In this document: positions 7,123 to 14,235 of the stretch, piece after piece
Layout: each line of letters opens with the position of its first letter
How positions within the stretch are numbered: the stretch's first letter is position 1
NCBI GenBank assembly: GCA_937897495.1
Contig: CALCBL010000571.1
Location: forward strand, 1 to 14,235
From: an uncultured Burkholderiales bacterium
GTDB lineage: Bacteria; Pseudomonadota; Gammaproteobacteria; Burkholderiales; Burkholderiaceae_C
Direction of reading: 5' to 3'
Length of the DNA: 14,235 nt
Translations under genes and position numbers: made by a program
The notes under the pieces: generated by a model
Told to the model about the DNA's origin: nothing
Databases searched by the model: none
Seen by the model: the letters and a program-made list of their open reading frames with translations, nothing else

Positions 7123-7737
7123 ATGAAATTGATCGGTTCACCTACCAGCCCCTATGTCCGCAAAGTCTGCATCGTGATGGCAGAAAAAAAACTCGAGTAC
7201 CGCATGGTGGCCGAAGATGTTTGGTCAGCCACAACCACCATTCACGCCTCCAACCCGCTAGGCAAGGTGCCTTGTTTGGTGCTTGAGGGCGGTGAGGCTG
7301 TTTTTGACTCTCGCGTGATTGTGGAATATCTGGATACCTTGTCTCCTGTGGGCAAGTTAATTCCAAGCAATGGCCGCGAACGCGCAGAAGTGAAAACGTG
7401 GGAGGCCTTGGCCGATGGGCTACTTGATGCCGCCATATTGGCTCGCATGGAAGCCGGATGGGCACACCGGCCCCCTGAGCAGCGCAGTCAGCCATGGATT
7501 GACCGGCAGCTTGACAAAATAGACAAGGCTCTGCGCGCCATGTCGCAAGGCTTGGCAGAAAAGCCATTCTGTTCAGGTGCCCACCTGACGTTGTCAGACA
7601 TTGCGGTTGGTTGCGCGCTGGGTTATTTGGACTTCCGTTTCTCCAGCATTCAGTGGCGCAACGCGTACCCCAACCTTGACAAACTGCACGAAAAACTCAT
7701 GCAACGTCAAAGCTTCATTGACAGCCTGCCCAAGTAA
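7123..7737 (+). CDS. Glutathione S-transferase (YibF-like)
   Basis: The 204-aa soluble GST has an N-terminal thioredoxin-fold domain and a C-terminal helical domain. The N-terminus MKLIGSPTSPYVRKVCI puts Ser9 at the usual catalytic position. GKVPCLV holds the cis-Pro (Pro50), and Asp62-Ser63 form the glutathione gamma-glutamyl contact. The C-terminal part contains LTLSDIAVGCALGYLDFRF, characteristic of the YibF subgroup. The substrate is unknown. The start is ATG with only a weak purine stretch upstream. It is divergent from purB, and its TAA stop directly abuts the stop of the convergent NTF2-like gene. Confidence 0.93.
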   Translation: MKLIGSPTSPYVRKVCIVMAEKKLEYRMVAEDVWSATTTIHASNPLGKVPCLVLEGGEAVFDSRVIVEYLDTLSPVGKLIPSNGRERAEVKTWEALADGLLDAAILARMEAGWAHRPPEQRSQPWIDRQLDKIDKALRAMSQGLAEKPFCSGAHLTLSDIAVGCALGYLDFRFSSIQWRNAYPNLDKLHEKLMQRQSFIDSLPK

Positions 7738-8175
7738 TCAGTTGCTATTGGCGCGCTTTTTAAGCCAGCGCATGAGGCTGCCCACCCAGGGCAGCTTTTC
7801 GTAAAGCTCCTCAGCGGCATCCCAATAGTCGCGGTGCAAGGTGATGCGCAATTGATCATCCAACACCAAGTGCGTGGTGCCCTTCACCACTTGCTCAGTG
7901 ATGGTGTCAAACCGTTTGAATCGAAATTTGAAATCCCAGGTCATGAAAGCTTGATGGCCATCGACCACCTGCGCCGTGATGACAAAGCGCGGGTTTTCTA
8001 GGGACGCGTACATGTGCAGAAAAATCTGCTCAATGGCGTCGATGCCCTGTACCTGGTTGAAGGGGTCTTTGAATTGCGCCGTTGGACTGTAAAAGTTTTT
8101 CAGTTGCGCCACACTCTGCGGTTGGAGTTCTTCAAAGAGCTGGGCTATTTGTGCAAATGTTTGGCGCTGGTCCAT
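7738..8175 (-). CDS. NTF2-like (SnoaL-type) family protein, last gene of the operon
   Basis: The 145-aa protein is a single cone-shaped NTF2-like domain. It has an N-terminal helix (FAQIAQLFEELQ), FYSPTAQFKDPFN, then alternating strands (RFVITAQVVDGHQAFMTWDFKFRF, TTHLVLDD) and a C-terminal amphipathic tail of LPWVGSLMRWLKKR type. Family members range from small-molecule cyclases and isomerases to binding proteins. No catalytic residue can be assigned with confidence. The start ATG follows the dehydrogenase stop by 2 bases (TGATCATG), so translation is probably coupled. I see no gene after it on this strand, because the convergent GST ends one base away. Its place in the cluster suggests a role on the same lipid substrate. 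Confidence 0.85.
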   Translation of the reverse strand: MDQRQTFAQIAQLFEELQPQSVAQLKNFYSPTAQFKDPFNQVQGIDAIEQIFLHMYASLENPRFVITAQVVDGHQAFMTWDFKFRFKRFDTITEQVVKGTTHLVLDDQLRITLHRDYWDAAEELYEKLPWVGSLMRWLKKRANSN

Positions 8176-8177
8176 GA

Positions 8178-9041
8178 TCAGAGTCCGGTAAACCGTCGAA
8201 CCAACGCAAAGTAAACGCGATAGGGCAACAAACGCATGAGCTTCAACCAGCTTGTAAATCGCTTGGGGAAATGAATGTCAAACAAGCCTTCTGCCCAACC
8301 TGCCAACATGGCTTTCGCCGCTTCTTCCGGCGAAATCAGAGCGGGCATTTGAAAATTGTTTTGTGCCGTCAAGGGGGTGGCCACAAAACCTGGGTTGACC
8401 ACGCTCACCCCAATGCCTTTGTCTTGCAAATCCATGTACAAGGTTTCGGCCAGATGCGTCATGGCAGCCTTGGTGGGTCCATAAGCCAGCCCATTTGGCA
8501 AACCGCGCCAACCCGCCACGCTGCTCACCAGGCTGATGTGGCCGTGGCCTTGCTGCAAAAAGACAGGTAACACAGCGTCTAAAACACGCAGCAAGCCGTT
8601 GTAATTCACATCTTGATGCCTGAGCATGTCATTCAAATCAAATTCAGTTGCTCGCTGTGCACGGTAGTGTCCGGCACAATACAAAACGAAATCCAAAGGG
8701 CCACCTGCAGCAACTTGCCGGGCCACATATTTCACTTGCAGGGCATCGGTCACGTCCAATGACATGAGCTCAACGGGCAGGCCTTCTGCCCTGCAGGCTG
8801 CGGCCCACTCGGACAAGGTCCCCAAATCGCGAGCCGAAACATGCACATGCGCACCTGCCGCTTGCATTGCTTTTGCACAAGCCAAACCAATGCCGCTGGA
8901 AGCACCGACCAACCAAACGCGGCGACCTTGCCAATTCTGAATCGGCTGATTCATGGGTGCGCCCCATCTGCGTTTGGTAGGTACCCGTGACGCGGCGGGG
9001 CTGTCGACAGGCGGTGTCATTTTGGCAGCCTGAAGGCTCAT
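8178..9041 (-). CDS. Short-chain dehydrogenase/reductase (SDR)
   Basis: The 287-aa NAD(P)-dependent oxidoreductase is a classical-type SDR. The cofactor motif is GASSGIG (46-52), and the catalytic residues are Asn146, Ser174, Tyr187 and Lys191 (YGPTK). PGFVATPLT follows as the usual PG motif. The common NNAG motif reads YCAG, with Cys in place of the second Asn. Residues 1-29 before the Rossmann fold are extra and low in complexity. The start at 9041 is chosen because it has a strong GGAGG ribosome site at 6 bases and overlaps the DUF3833 stop as ATGA. The open frame runs on to 9167, but that part overlaps DUF3833, and ATG 8954 is a shorter alternative. The C-terminus is hydrophobic and basic (FTSWLKLMRLLPYRVYF), suggesting membrane association. 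It probably reduces or oxidises a lipid-derived carbonyl or alcohol. Confidence 0.9.
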   Translation of the reverse strand: MSLQAAKMTPPVDSPAASRVPTKRRWGAPMNQPIQNWQGRRVWLVGASSGIGLACAKAMQAAGAHVHVSARDLGTLSEWAAACRAEGLPVELMSLDVTDALQVKYVARQVAAGGPLDFVLYCAGHYRAQRATEFDLNDMLRHQDVNYNGLLRVLDAVLPVFLQQGHGHISLVSSVAGWRGLPNGLAYGPTKAAMTHLAETLYMDLQDKGIGVSVVNPGFVATPLTAQNNFQMPALISPEEAAKAMLAGWAEGLFDIHFPKRFTSWLKLMRLLPYRVYFALVRRFTGL

Positions 9042-9652
9042 GGCTTGCCTCCAGCGGCAAGGGGCTCGCGCCGAGTGAAAGACAAAGTGACTTCGCCCAA
9101 AGTAACACCCAACTTGCTCATCACCGCTTTGTTCAACATCACGCGGTCGTCCATCAAATACATCCAATCGTCAAATTGAACATGCCAAACCGATCCATCA
9201 ACGGGCAAGGCCAAGGTGTATTGCCATTGAAACGCGTTGCCTTTTGTTTGGCCAAAAGCCATGCCCACCACATCGTCTGCGCGGCCTTCGTATCTGCCAT
9301 TGGGCAGGGCCTTCAAGCGCCAGATCCTGCGCTCTTTTGTGCCGTCGGAATACGTAAAGGCTTCATCCAACACGCCTTCGTCACCTTGCCACTTGCAGTC
9401 CATGACCACCGTGAATCTTTTGACCACGCGGCCGCTTCGATCGGTAAAAAGACCCCATGCGTCCACCATGCCGTTGAAGTACGTGCGCAAATCTAAAGCA
9501 GGGGTTTGTGCTGCATAGTCAGAAATTTGAGGGCCCGCACATGCCGATAAAGCCAGCGCGCTTCCAGCCGCCAGGCTAACTGTGCTTGCGCGAGCAAGAA
9601 AAGGCGCAGTCAAACCCTGCGTCATATTTTGTAACCACAGACGTCTGTTCAT
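9038..9652 (-). CDS. DUF3833 family lipoprotein
   Basis: The 204-aa protein has a long signal region ending in the lipobox LSAC (Cys38), so it is predicted to be a lipoprotein of the cell envelope. The body matches DUF3833: LRTYFNGMVDAWGLFTDRSG, then VVMDCKW, DEAFTYSDGT and VQFDDWMYLMDD. The function is unknown; the beta-rich, lipocalin-like pattern would suit binding of a hydrophobic ligand, which is inference. The start ATG at 9652 overlaps the MFS gene stop (ATGA) and has GAGGAG 6 bases upstream (9659-9664). Its stop in turn overlaps the SDR start. Confidence 0.88.
   Translation of the reverse strand: MNRRLWLQNMTQGLTAPFLARASTVSLAAGSALALSACAGPQISDYAAQTPALDLRTYFNGMVDAWGLFTDRSGRVVKRFTVVMDCKWQGDEGVLDEAFTYSDGTKERRIWRLKALPNGRYEGRADDVVGMAFGQTKGNAFQWQYTLALPVDGSVWHVQFDDWMYLMDDRVMLNKAVMSKLGVTLGEVTLSFTRREPLAAGGKP
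9048..9052 (-). promoter_or_regulatory. Ribosome binding site GGAGG deciding the SDR start
   Basis: GGAGG sits 6 bases upstream of the ATG at 9041, inside the last codons of the DUF3833 gene. It favours this start over the longer frame opening at 9167 and over the internal ATG at 8954. Confidence 0.7.
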
Positions 9653-10947
9653 CGATCACTCCTCGTTGCCGGCTGCTGCGCCGACGGTTGAATCCAAAAC
9701 ACAAATAACACGGCCAGCGCCAAGAGTTTCAGCACACATGGCAACACGCCATACGCCAAAGACAAAGCCCTCAAACCTTCTGCAGTTTGAGTGCCTGGCG
9801 AGTAACCCCAATAGGAAAGCAGGGGCAAGCAAAGGCCTGCGGCCAATGCCAAGTTCAATTTACTGGCCAAATTCCACCAGCCCAAATAAAGCCCTTCTGC
9901 GCTGCCGCGATGTCCCAGTTGGTCAATCACTCGGTTGAGCAAAGCAGCAGGCACCACCAAGTCTGCGCCCAAGGCAATACCCGATGCCAGGCAAATCGCC
10001 AAAAAAGCGATTTCGTCGCCAGGGCCTAAAAAAACAACGCTGCCAAAACTCATGATGGCCAAAGCCATTCCAATCAACCACGACTTGGCTAAACCATGCG
10101 CACGAACAAGCTTGAGCCACAAGGGCAAGGAAAGCGCGCCTGACAAAAAGTACACGCCTAAAAACAAAGGCGACATGGCAGCCGATGCCTGAATTTGATC
10201 TTCAATAAAAAACATCACCAGCCCCGCAGGTACAGCACTGGCAATGCCATTTAACAAGAACACCCAAAGCAGTTTGCGAAAACTGATTTGCTTCAGTGGC
10301 AAGTAATTGTCTTTGTCCGTCAACTCAGTATCGCCGTCTTTCTGAATCCGTGTTTGAAGCAGCACACGGGACCAAACGACCAGACCCAAGAACAACATCA
10401 GACCTAAGAAAGCAGTGGTTGAGAGCCAACCGGCCATCACAGGCAAAGCGGATGCGATGACCACTCCCACCAAGCCCGCCCCCTCGCGCCATGCAACAAC
10501 CCGGCTTTGCTGGCTTGCGCCGCCGCCCAACCTTGAGGCCCAAGCTTGATGAAGAATGCTGATACCGCTATAGCTTAGGTGGCACAAAGTCACCCACACG
10601 CCCACCCAAATCACATAGTCAAACGGGGCTGTAAAAGTGGGTGGGAAAAAAAGCGCGGCAAATGACAACAACAAGCCGATCGCATAGGCCAAGGCCACGC
10701 CCAACACACTCAAAGACGAGCGCAAGTAAAGCGCGTCGCTCAAACGGCCTAGCATGGGGTCGACCAAGGCGTCTATCAAACGACTGAACAGCAACACGGC
10801 CCCTAAACTTGTCAAAGGCACGGCAAACTGAGTGGCATAGAAATGCGGCAAATTCACGTACATGGGCAAGGCCACAAAAGCCAAGGGCAATGCCAACAAG
10901 CCATAGCCCATGCTTTGCTTGTGCGTGATGAGGGGCGGCGCGCTCAT
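9649..10947 (-). CDS. MFS transporter of the GPH (MFS_2) type
   Basis: This is a 432-aa inner-membrane carrier with about twelve hydrophobic segments. The motif RLIDALVDPMLGRLSD (56-71) is the hallmark of the glycoside-pentoside-hexuronide/cation symporter group, which also includes MFSD2-like lipid carriers. The segment FRKLLWVFLLNGIASAVPAG begins the second half. The start is ATG 10947, overlapping the chalcone-isomerase-like stop (ATGA) with AAGG/AGGG just upstream; the frame extends five codons further to a TTG that I do not favour. The substrate cannot be read from sequence. The lipid-modifying neighbours make a lipid or lipid-derived substrate more likely than a sugar. Confidence 0.9.
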   Translation of the reverse strand: MSAPPLITHKQSMGYGLLALPLAFVALPMYVNLPHFYATQFAVPLTSLGAVLLFSRLIDALVDPMLGRLSDALYLRSSLSVLGVALAYAIGLLLSFAALFFPPTFTAPFDYVIWVGVWVTLCHLSYSGISILHQAWASRLGGGASQQSRVVAWREGAGLVGVVIASALPVMAGWLSTTAFLGLMLFLGLVVWSRVLLQTRIQKDGDTELTDKDNYLPLKQISFRKLLWVFLLNGIASAVPAGLVMFFIEDQIQASAAMSPLFLGVYFLSGALSLPLWLKLVRAHGLAKSWLIGMALAIMSFGSVVFLGPGDEIAFLAICLASGIALGADLVVPAALLNRVIDQLGHRGSAEGLYLGWWNLASKLNLALAAGLCLPLLSYWGYSPGTQTAEGLRALSLAYGVLPCVLKLLALAVLFVFWIQPSAQQPATRSDR

Positions 10948-11483
10948 AGGCCCTTCAACCAAGCTTGCCGCAGAGCAGGCGCCGTCGTTGATTCGTGCAA
11001 CCAGATTCCAAAGAACAGTTGCGCAAACAAAGGATCTTGAATGCGGCCAATCACTTTGTCGTTCAATAAAAATTCAGTGCCTGTCGTTGGGCCATAGACC
11101 GCCTGCAGTCGGTCACCTTTTTGAACATTGGGGAAAATATCTAACATGGCTTTCAGCCAATTATTTTCTTGATCGCGCGAGAAGGCGCCTACTTTGCGCA
11201 TTTCATCAATGGACCTTTTTGAAATGGCCGAGCCCTCCAGGCTTCTTAAGTAAGACAACTCCAACACGAAGGCATGCGCTGAATAGCTTGCCATGGAAAA
11301 GCCGGGACGCACCCAAAGTCGCGCGTCATAAATGTCAAAGCCCCAAATGCTCAAGCGTTGCTGGGGCAAGGGCTGAACCCCGGGTAGCAAGGCTGGCGAG
11401 GCATGCACCAAGTTCAAAGCCAAGTGGCATGCGAGCAACGCAATGCCACCTGAAAAATAACGCTGAGGGCGAAGAGCAAACAT
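10944..11483 (-). CDS. Chalcone isomerase-like protein, exported
   Basis: The 179-aa protein begins with a Sec signal peptide, with a likely cleavage site after LVHA (Ala28), so it should act in the periplasm. The mature part matches the bacterial chalcone-isomerase-like family: LSIWGFDIYDARLWV, then VLELSYLRSLEG, RSIDEMRKVG and LQAVYGPTTGTEFLLNDKVIG, ending with FFGIWLHEST. In plants and bacteria this fold includes both true isomerases and fatty-acid-binding proteins. Given the neighbours, fatty acid binding is the better guess, but it is inference. It begins one base after the methyltransferase stop and overlaps the MFS start. Confidence 0.88.
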   Translation of the reverse strand: MFALRPQRYFSGGIALLACHLALNLVHASPALLPGVQPLPQQRLSIWGFDIYDARLWVRPGFSMASYSAHAFVLELSYLRSLEGSAISKRSIDEMRKVGAFSRDQENNWLKAMLDIFPNVQKGDRLQAVYGPTTGTEFLLNDKVIGRIQDPLFAQLFFGIWLHESTTAPALRQAWLKGL

Positions 11484-11484
11484 G

Positions 11485-12708
11485 TCAATGTTTTTTCTGT
11501 AAGGTGAACTGAATCACATCCGTGTTGGCTTCATCAAATGCTGCCTCGCAATAAGCCAAATAGAACTCCCACAAACGCAAAAACTGGGTGTCAAAACCTA
11601 AGGTCAAAACTTGCGCCTCTTGGGCCATGAAATCATGGCGCCAGCGCCTTAAAGTTTCTGCGTAATCCGGCCCAAACTTCAGCTCATCGATCACCTCTAA
11701 GCCTGCCAAGCGGGCTTGTCTTCTGAACTCTGAAGGGCTTGGCAAGCACCCGCCAGGAAAAATGTACTGTTGAATAAAGTCTGTCGATTTCAAATAGCGA
11801 TCAAACAGGGCATCGTCAATCACAATGCTTTGAATGCAAGCTTTGCCACCGGGCTTCAATTGTTGGCTCACGGTTTGGAAATAGGTTGGCCAGAATTCTT
11901 TGCCAACCGCTTCAATCATTTCAATGGAGCAAATGGCGTCGTATGGGCCGTCATCAATGTCGCGGTAGTCTTGTAAGCGCAAGTCTGTTTTTTCAGCTTT
12001 GCCATTCCACTTCATGCGCGCATTGGCAAATGCCAGCTGCTCGGTTGACAATGTCACGCCAGTCACACTGGCACCAAAATCCAGTGTGGCCATTTCGGCC
12101 AGTGCACCCCATCCACAGCCAATTTCCAGCACCCGCGACCCCACGCCCACATCGGTCATGCGCAGTGCACGGCGAACCTTGGCGCGCTGTGCATCGCCCA
12201 TGCTTTGGCTGTAATCACCTTCAAACAAAGCCGAGGAATAGTTCATGGTGCCATCTAACCAAAGCTCATAAAACGCGTTGCCTAAATCGTAATGCGCATG
12301 AATGTTTTTTCGGCTGTTGGCCTTGTGATTGCGATTGAGCAAGTGTTTGATGCGGTAGGCCATTCGACCCCACCAAGTACCAAAAATCAACTCATCAACC
12401 ACGCGTCTGTTTTGAATCATGACCCGCAGCAAATCACTCAATGAGGGCGTGCTCCAATCACCGGCAATGTAAGTCTCTGCAAAACCAATGTCACCCGACT
12501 TCAAGCTGGCCGTGAAGACGTTCCAGTTTTGCAGGCTGATGGCGGCGTGAAGGGTTGAAGATTTCCCAAATACTTTGGTGCTTCGGTCTGGAAACTGGAC
12601 CGTCAAAGTGCCATGTTCCATTTTTTCAAGCAATTGCAAAACTCTGCGAACTGCCATGGGGGCAGATTGAAGTTCTAATGGCGTGCTGGTTGAGGGGCTG
12701 GTGTTCAT
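11485..12708 (-). CDS. Cyclopropane-fatty-acid-synthase-like SAM methyltransferase
   Basis: The 407-aa cytoplasmic enzyme belongs to the CFAS family, which transfers a methylene or methyl group from S-adenosylmethionine to the double bond of unsaturated phospholipid acyl chains. The N-terminal lipid-binding-type domain covers about 1-125. HYDLGNAFYELWLD (139-152) and the SAM motif VLEIGCGWG (193-201) follow, then SIEMIEAVG (261-269), DFIQQYIFPGG (310-320) and GPDYAETLRRW (346-356). Relative to E. coli CFAS, Glu266 and Tyr349 are kept (E. coli Glu239, Tyr317). The bicarbonate-pocket Cys139 is Ser159 and His266 is Gln293. This suggests a related but different product such as a methylated or methylene fatty acid. 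It starts 2 bases after the DUF1365 stop. Calling it plain Cfa would be an over-annotation. Confidence 0.92.
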   Translation of the reverse strand: MNTSPSTSTPLELQSAPMAVRRVLQLLEKMEHGTLTVQFPDRSTKVFGKSSTLHAAISLQNWNVFTASLKSGDIGFAETYIAGDWSTPSLSDLLRVMIQNRRVVDELIFGTWWGRMAYRIKHLLNRNHKANSRKNIHAHYDLGNAFYELWLDGTMNYSSALFEGDYSQSMGDAQRAKVRRALRMTDVGVGSRVLEIGCGWGALAEMATLDFGASVTGVTLSTEQLAFANARMKWNGKAEKTDLRLQDYRDIDDGPYDAICSIEMIEAVGKEFWPTYFQTVSQQLKPGGKACIQSIVIDDALFDRYLKSTDFIQQYIFPGGCLPSPSEFRRQARLAGLEVIDELKFGPDYAETLRRWRHDFMAQEAQVLTLGFDTQFLRLWEFYLAYCEAAFDEANTDVIQFTLQKKH

Positions 12709-12710
12709 GT

Positions 12711-13550
12711 TCAGCTGCTTTTGGAAATCATCGTTGGAGACGCTTGTCCGCGTGAAACCAATTCAGAGGGTGGTTCTGGCTTGGAAAAGAAAGGCACGCG
12801 TTTAAGCCAAAGTAAAAGGGCATGCCAGTGAATGCGAAGCATCACGGCAAATGTGAAGAGGGGATAGCGCCAAAAAGTACGCCGAATTTCCGCGCGCGTG
12901 GCCGGCAGCAAAACGCCGCTGATGCTGGTTTGAATCAAGGGGCCGTTGTCGTCGCCATGGTCAACCCGCGCGACGACGCGCTCAGAGCCCGCTTGAAGCG
13001 TGCGCATGAACCTGAATTCATATTCACCTTTGACATCGCAAAAAGGTGAGACGTGAAAAATCTTATGGGCGTGTTCCGTGCGGCCAAATTTCGGTTCTGG
13101 CAATAAATAGCAATGGCGCTCCCCAAAGGTGTTATGGACCTCAGCCAGTATGGCGGCCAGCGTATTGTCAGATCGATGGCAATACCAAAAGCTGACGGGC
13201 TTGAAGGTGTAGCCCAACACTCTGGGAAATGTTTGAAGCCAAATTTCTCCCTTGGCATCATGGATGTTTTCACTGACAAGCAGCTCTTCGATCCAGGCTA
13301 AGGCGCCACCGCTTTCGGGTTGGCGGCCATCACCATGATCCGTATCAAAAAACGACAACAATCCTGATCTGTTGATAGACAATTCTGCTTGATTTGACTT
13401 GTCATTTTTTGAATGGCTGCGAGCTAAGGCCTGCAGATGCCTCATGGGCAGCATCAAAAAATAAGCGCTGTAATCAAAGGCATGGCGCGCCGGCCGCAAG
13501 CGTACGTGGCGAACTTGCCCATGGCCCAAGAGCACACCGCCCGTGTTCAT
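12711..13550 (-). CDS. DUF1365 family protein
   Basis: The 279-aa protein carries the DUF1365 hallmarks: RHAFDY (22-27), YTFKPVSFWYC (114-124), AEVHNTFGERHCY (136-148) and KIFHVSPF (163-170), with a hydrophobic segment (HWHALLLWL) and a basic stretch near the C-terminus. The function is unknown. It is nearly always found beside a CFAS-like enzyme and an FAD-dependent oxidoreductase, as here, so a role in the same lipid modification is likely. Its ATG overlaps the oxidoreductase stop (ATGA), and GAAGGT lies 6 bases upstream (13557-13562). Residues 45-60 and about 255-279 are polar and probably disordered. Confidence 0.92.
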   Translation of the reverse strand: MNTGGVLLGHGQVRHVRLRPARHAFDYSAYFLMLPMRHLQALARSHSKNDKSNQAELSINRSGLLSFFDTDHGDGRQPESGGALAWIEELLVSENIHDAKGEIWLQTFPRVLGYTFKPVSFWYCHRSDNTLAAILAEVHNTFGERHCYLLPEPKFGRTEHAHKIFHVSPFCDVKGEYEFRFMRTLQAGSERVVARVDHGDDNGPLIQTSISGVLLPATRAEIRRTFWRYPLFTFAVMLRIHWHALLLWLKRVPFFSKPEPPSELVSRGQASPTMISKSS

Positions 13551-14235
13551 GCGTTGACCTTCTTGAGCAGCTCTCTGGCCACCGACAAGCCTGATTTCAA
13601 GCCATCTTCATGAAAGCCATAGCCCAACCATGCACCTGCATACCAAGTATGTTGTTGCCCTTGTATCTGGTGCAAGTGCTGTTGCGCATCAATGGCCGGC
13701 AAATCAAACACGGGATGTGCGTAGTCGATGGTTTGAATGATTTTTTTCGAGTCGATCGTTTGCGTTGGGTTGAGCGACACCACAACCGCTTGCGAATAAG
13801 GCAAGGGTTGTAATTTGTTCAAGAGGTAGTGCAAGCACACTCTGCTGCTTTCTTGCTGTTCATTTTCAGCGCGCACATAATTCCATGCCGCCCATGCTTT
13901 GCGCCTGCTGGGCAACACTTTTTCATCGGTGTGCAAAACCGCCACATTGTCTTGATAGCGGATGGCAGACAAGTGCTGCGCCTCTGCTTGGCTTGGTGCT
14001 CTGAGTAGTCGCAAGGCTTGATCTGAGTGCGTACACAGCACCACTTCGTCAAAGCGTTCAGCATGGCCTTGCGTCATCACTCGCACCCCGTCTTCGTCGC
14101 GCTCAATCATTTGGACGGGCGTGTTCAACCGCTTATCGGCAATGCCGCTCACAATTTTCTCAACATAATTGCGTGAGCCACCCTTGACGGTGAACCAGCG
14201 TGGGCGATTGCTGACTTGAATCAGGCCATGGTTGT
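13547..14235 (-). CDS. FAD-dependent amine-oxidase-like oxidoreductase (5' end outside window)
   Basis: These are the last 229 or so codons of a flavoprotein of the NAD(P)-binding/amine oxidase superfamily, the type annotated in CFAS/DUF1365 clusters. The frame stays open to the right edge. The upstream part reads NHGLIQVSNRPRW then TVKGGSRNYVE, the conserved substrate-domain segment, so the GTG at 14152 is an internal Val codon. EVVLCTHSDQALRLL is the second FAD-binding strand and helix, and GYGFHEDGLKSGLSVA (about 13580-13624) is the C-terminal FAD-contact motif. The N-terminal dinucleotide-binding GxGxxG is outside the window. It is the first visible gene of the operon and probably oxidises or desaturates a fatty acyl chain; the exact reaction is inferred from context. 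Confidence 0.9.
   Translation of the reverse strand, partial: NHGLIQVSNRPRWFTVKGGSRNYVEKIVSGIADKRLNTPVQMIERDEDGVRVMTQGHAERFDEVVLCTHSDQALRLLRAPSQAEAQHLSAIRYQDNVAVLHTDEKVLPSRRKAWAAWNYVRAENEQQESSRVCLHYLLNKLQPLPYSQAVVVSLNPTQTIDSKKIIQTIDYAHPVFDLPAIDAQQHLHQIQGQQHTWYAGAWLGYGFHEDGLKSGLSVARELLKKVNA

Noticed and set aside
8173..8180. TGATC between SDR and NTF2-like genes as a sigma-E/ChrR-type promoter element
   Set aside because: It is formed by the stop and start codons themselves, and no matching second element lies at promoter spacing.
9042..9167. N-terminal extension of the SDR frame to 9167
   Set aside because: It overlaps the DUF3833 gene and is unlike an SDR N-terminus. ATG 9041 has GGAGG and an ATGA overlap with the upstream stop.
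14150..14152. Apparent GTG start of the FAD oxidoreductase at 14152
   Set aside because: The frame stays open to the window edge and encodes conserved family sequence (NHGLIQV, KGGSRNYVE), so this is an internal Val.

Overview
The window looks like chromosomal DNA of a betaproteobacterium, most likely Burkholderiales and probably Comamonadaceae (Limnohabitans/Rhodoferax-like). The reasons are a Bug/TctC-type solute receptor, a DUF3717-DUF1289 protein, a YibF-type GST, YaeQ beside purB, and moderate GC. This placement is inferred from gene content; there is no rRNA or other marker here. I see no tRNA, rRNA, insertion sequence or CRISPR array, and no gene-free stretch longer than about 150 bases.

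Left part (1-3056): the 3' end of a tripartite-tricarboxylate-type periplasmic receptor gene converges on moaC (molybdopterin synthesis), with overlapping stop codons. moaC is divergent from a periplasmic M48 metalloprotease of the BepA type, which appears to start with TTG.

Middle-left (3067-4561): a visibly AT-richer patch holds three small leftward genes. They are an unrecognised 99-aa protein, a 131-aa protein with a phospholipase A2-like Cys/His-Asp core, and a lipoprotein. The order suggests a phospholipase toxin followed by a membrane-anchored immunity protein; this is inference and is the best candidate here for something undescribed. A perfect 14-bp palindrome of LacI/GalR-operator type lies beside it.

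Middle (4562-7737): ordinary housekeeping genes follow. These are a DUF3717-DUF1289 zinc-ribbon-like protein, yaeQ, purB (adenylosuccinate lyase) and a glutathione S-transferase. Several neighbouring genes converge with 0-10 bases between stops.

Right part (7738 to the end): one long leftward operon of eight genes is joined by ATGA overlaps or 1-2 base gaps. In transcription order it encodes an FAD-dependent amine-oxidase-like oxidoreductase (5' end beyond the window), a DUF1365 protein, a cyclopropane-fatty-acid-synthase-like methyltransferase, an exported chalcone-isomerase-like protein, a GPH-type MFS transporter, a DUF3833 lipoprotein, a short-chain dehydrogenase and an NTF2-like protein. 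This gene set resembles clusters known in other Proteobacteria next to RpoE-ChrR singlet-oxygen regulators and photolyase. It probably modifies unsaturated membrane fatty acids. The methyltransferase lacks two of the usual bicarbonate-pocket residues of cyclopropane synthases, so its product may not be a cyclopropane.
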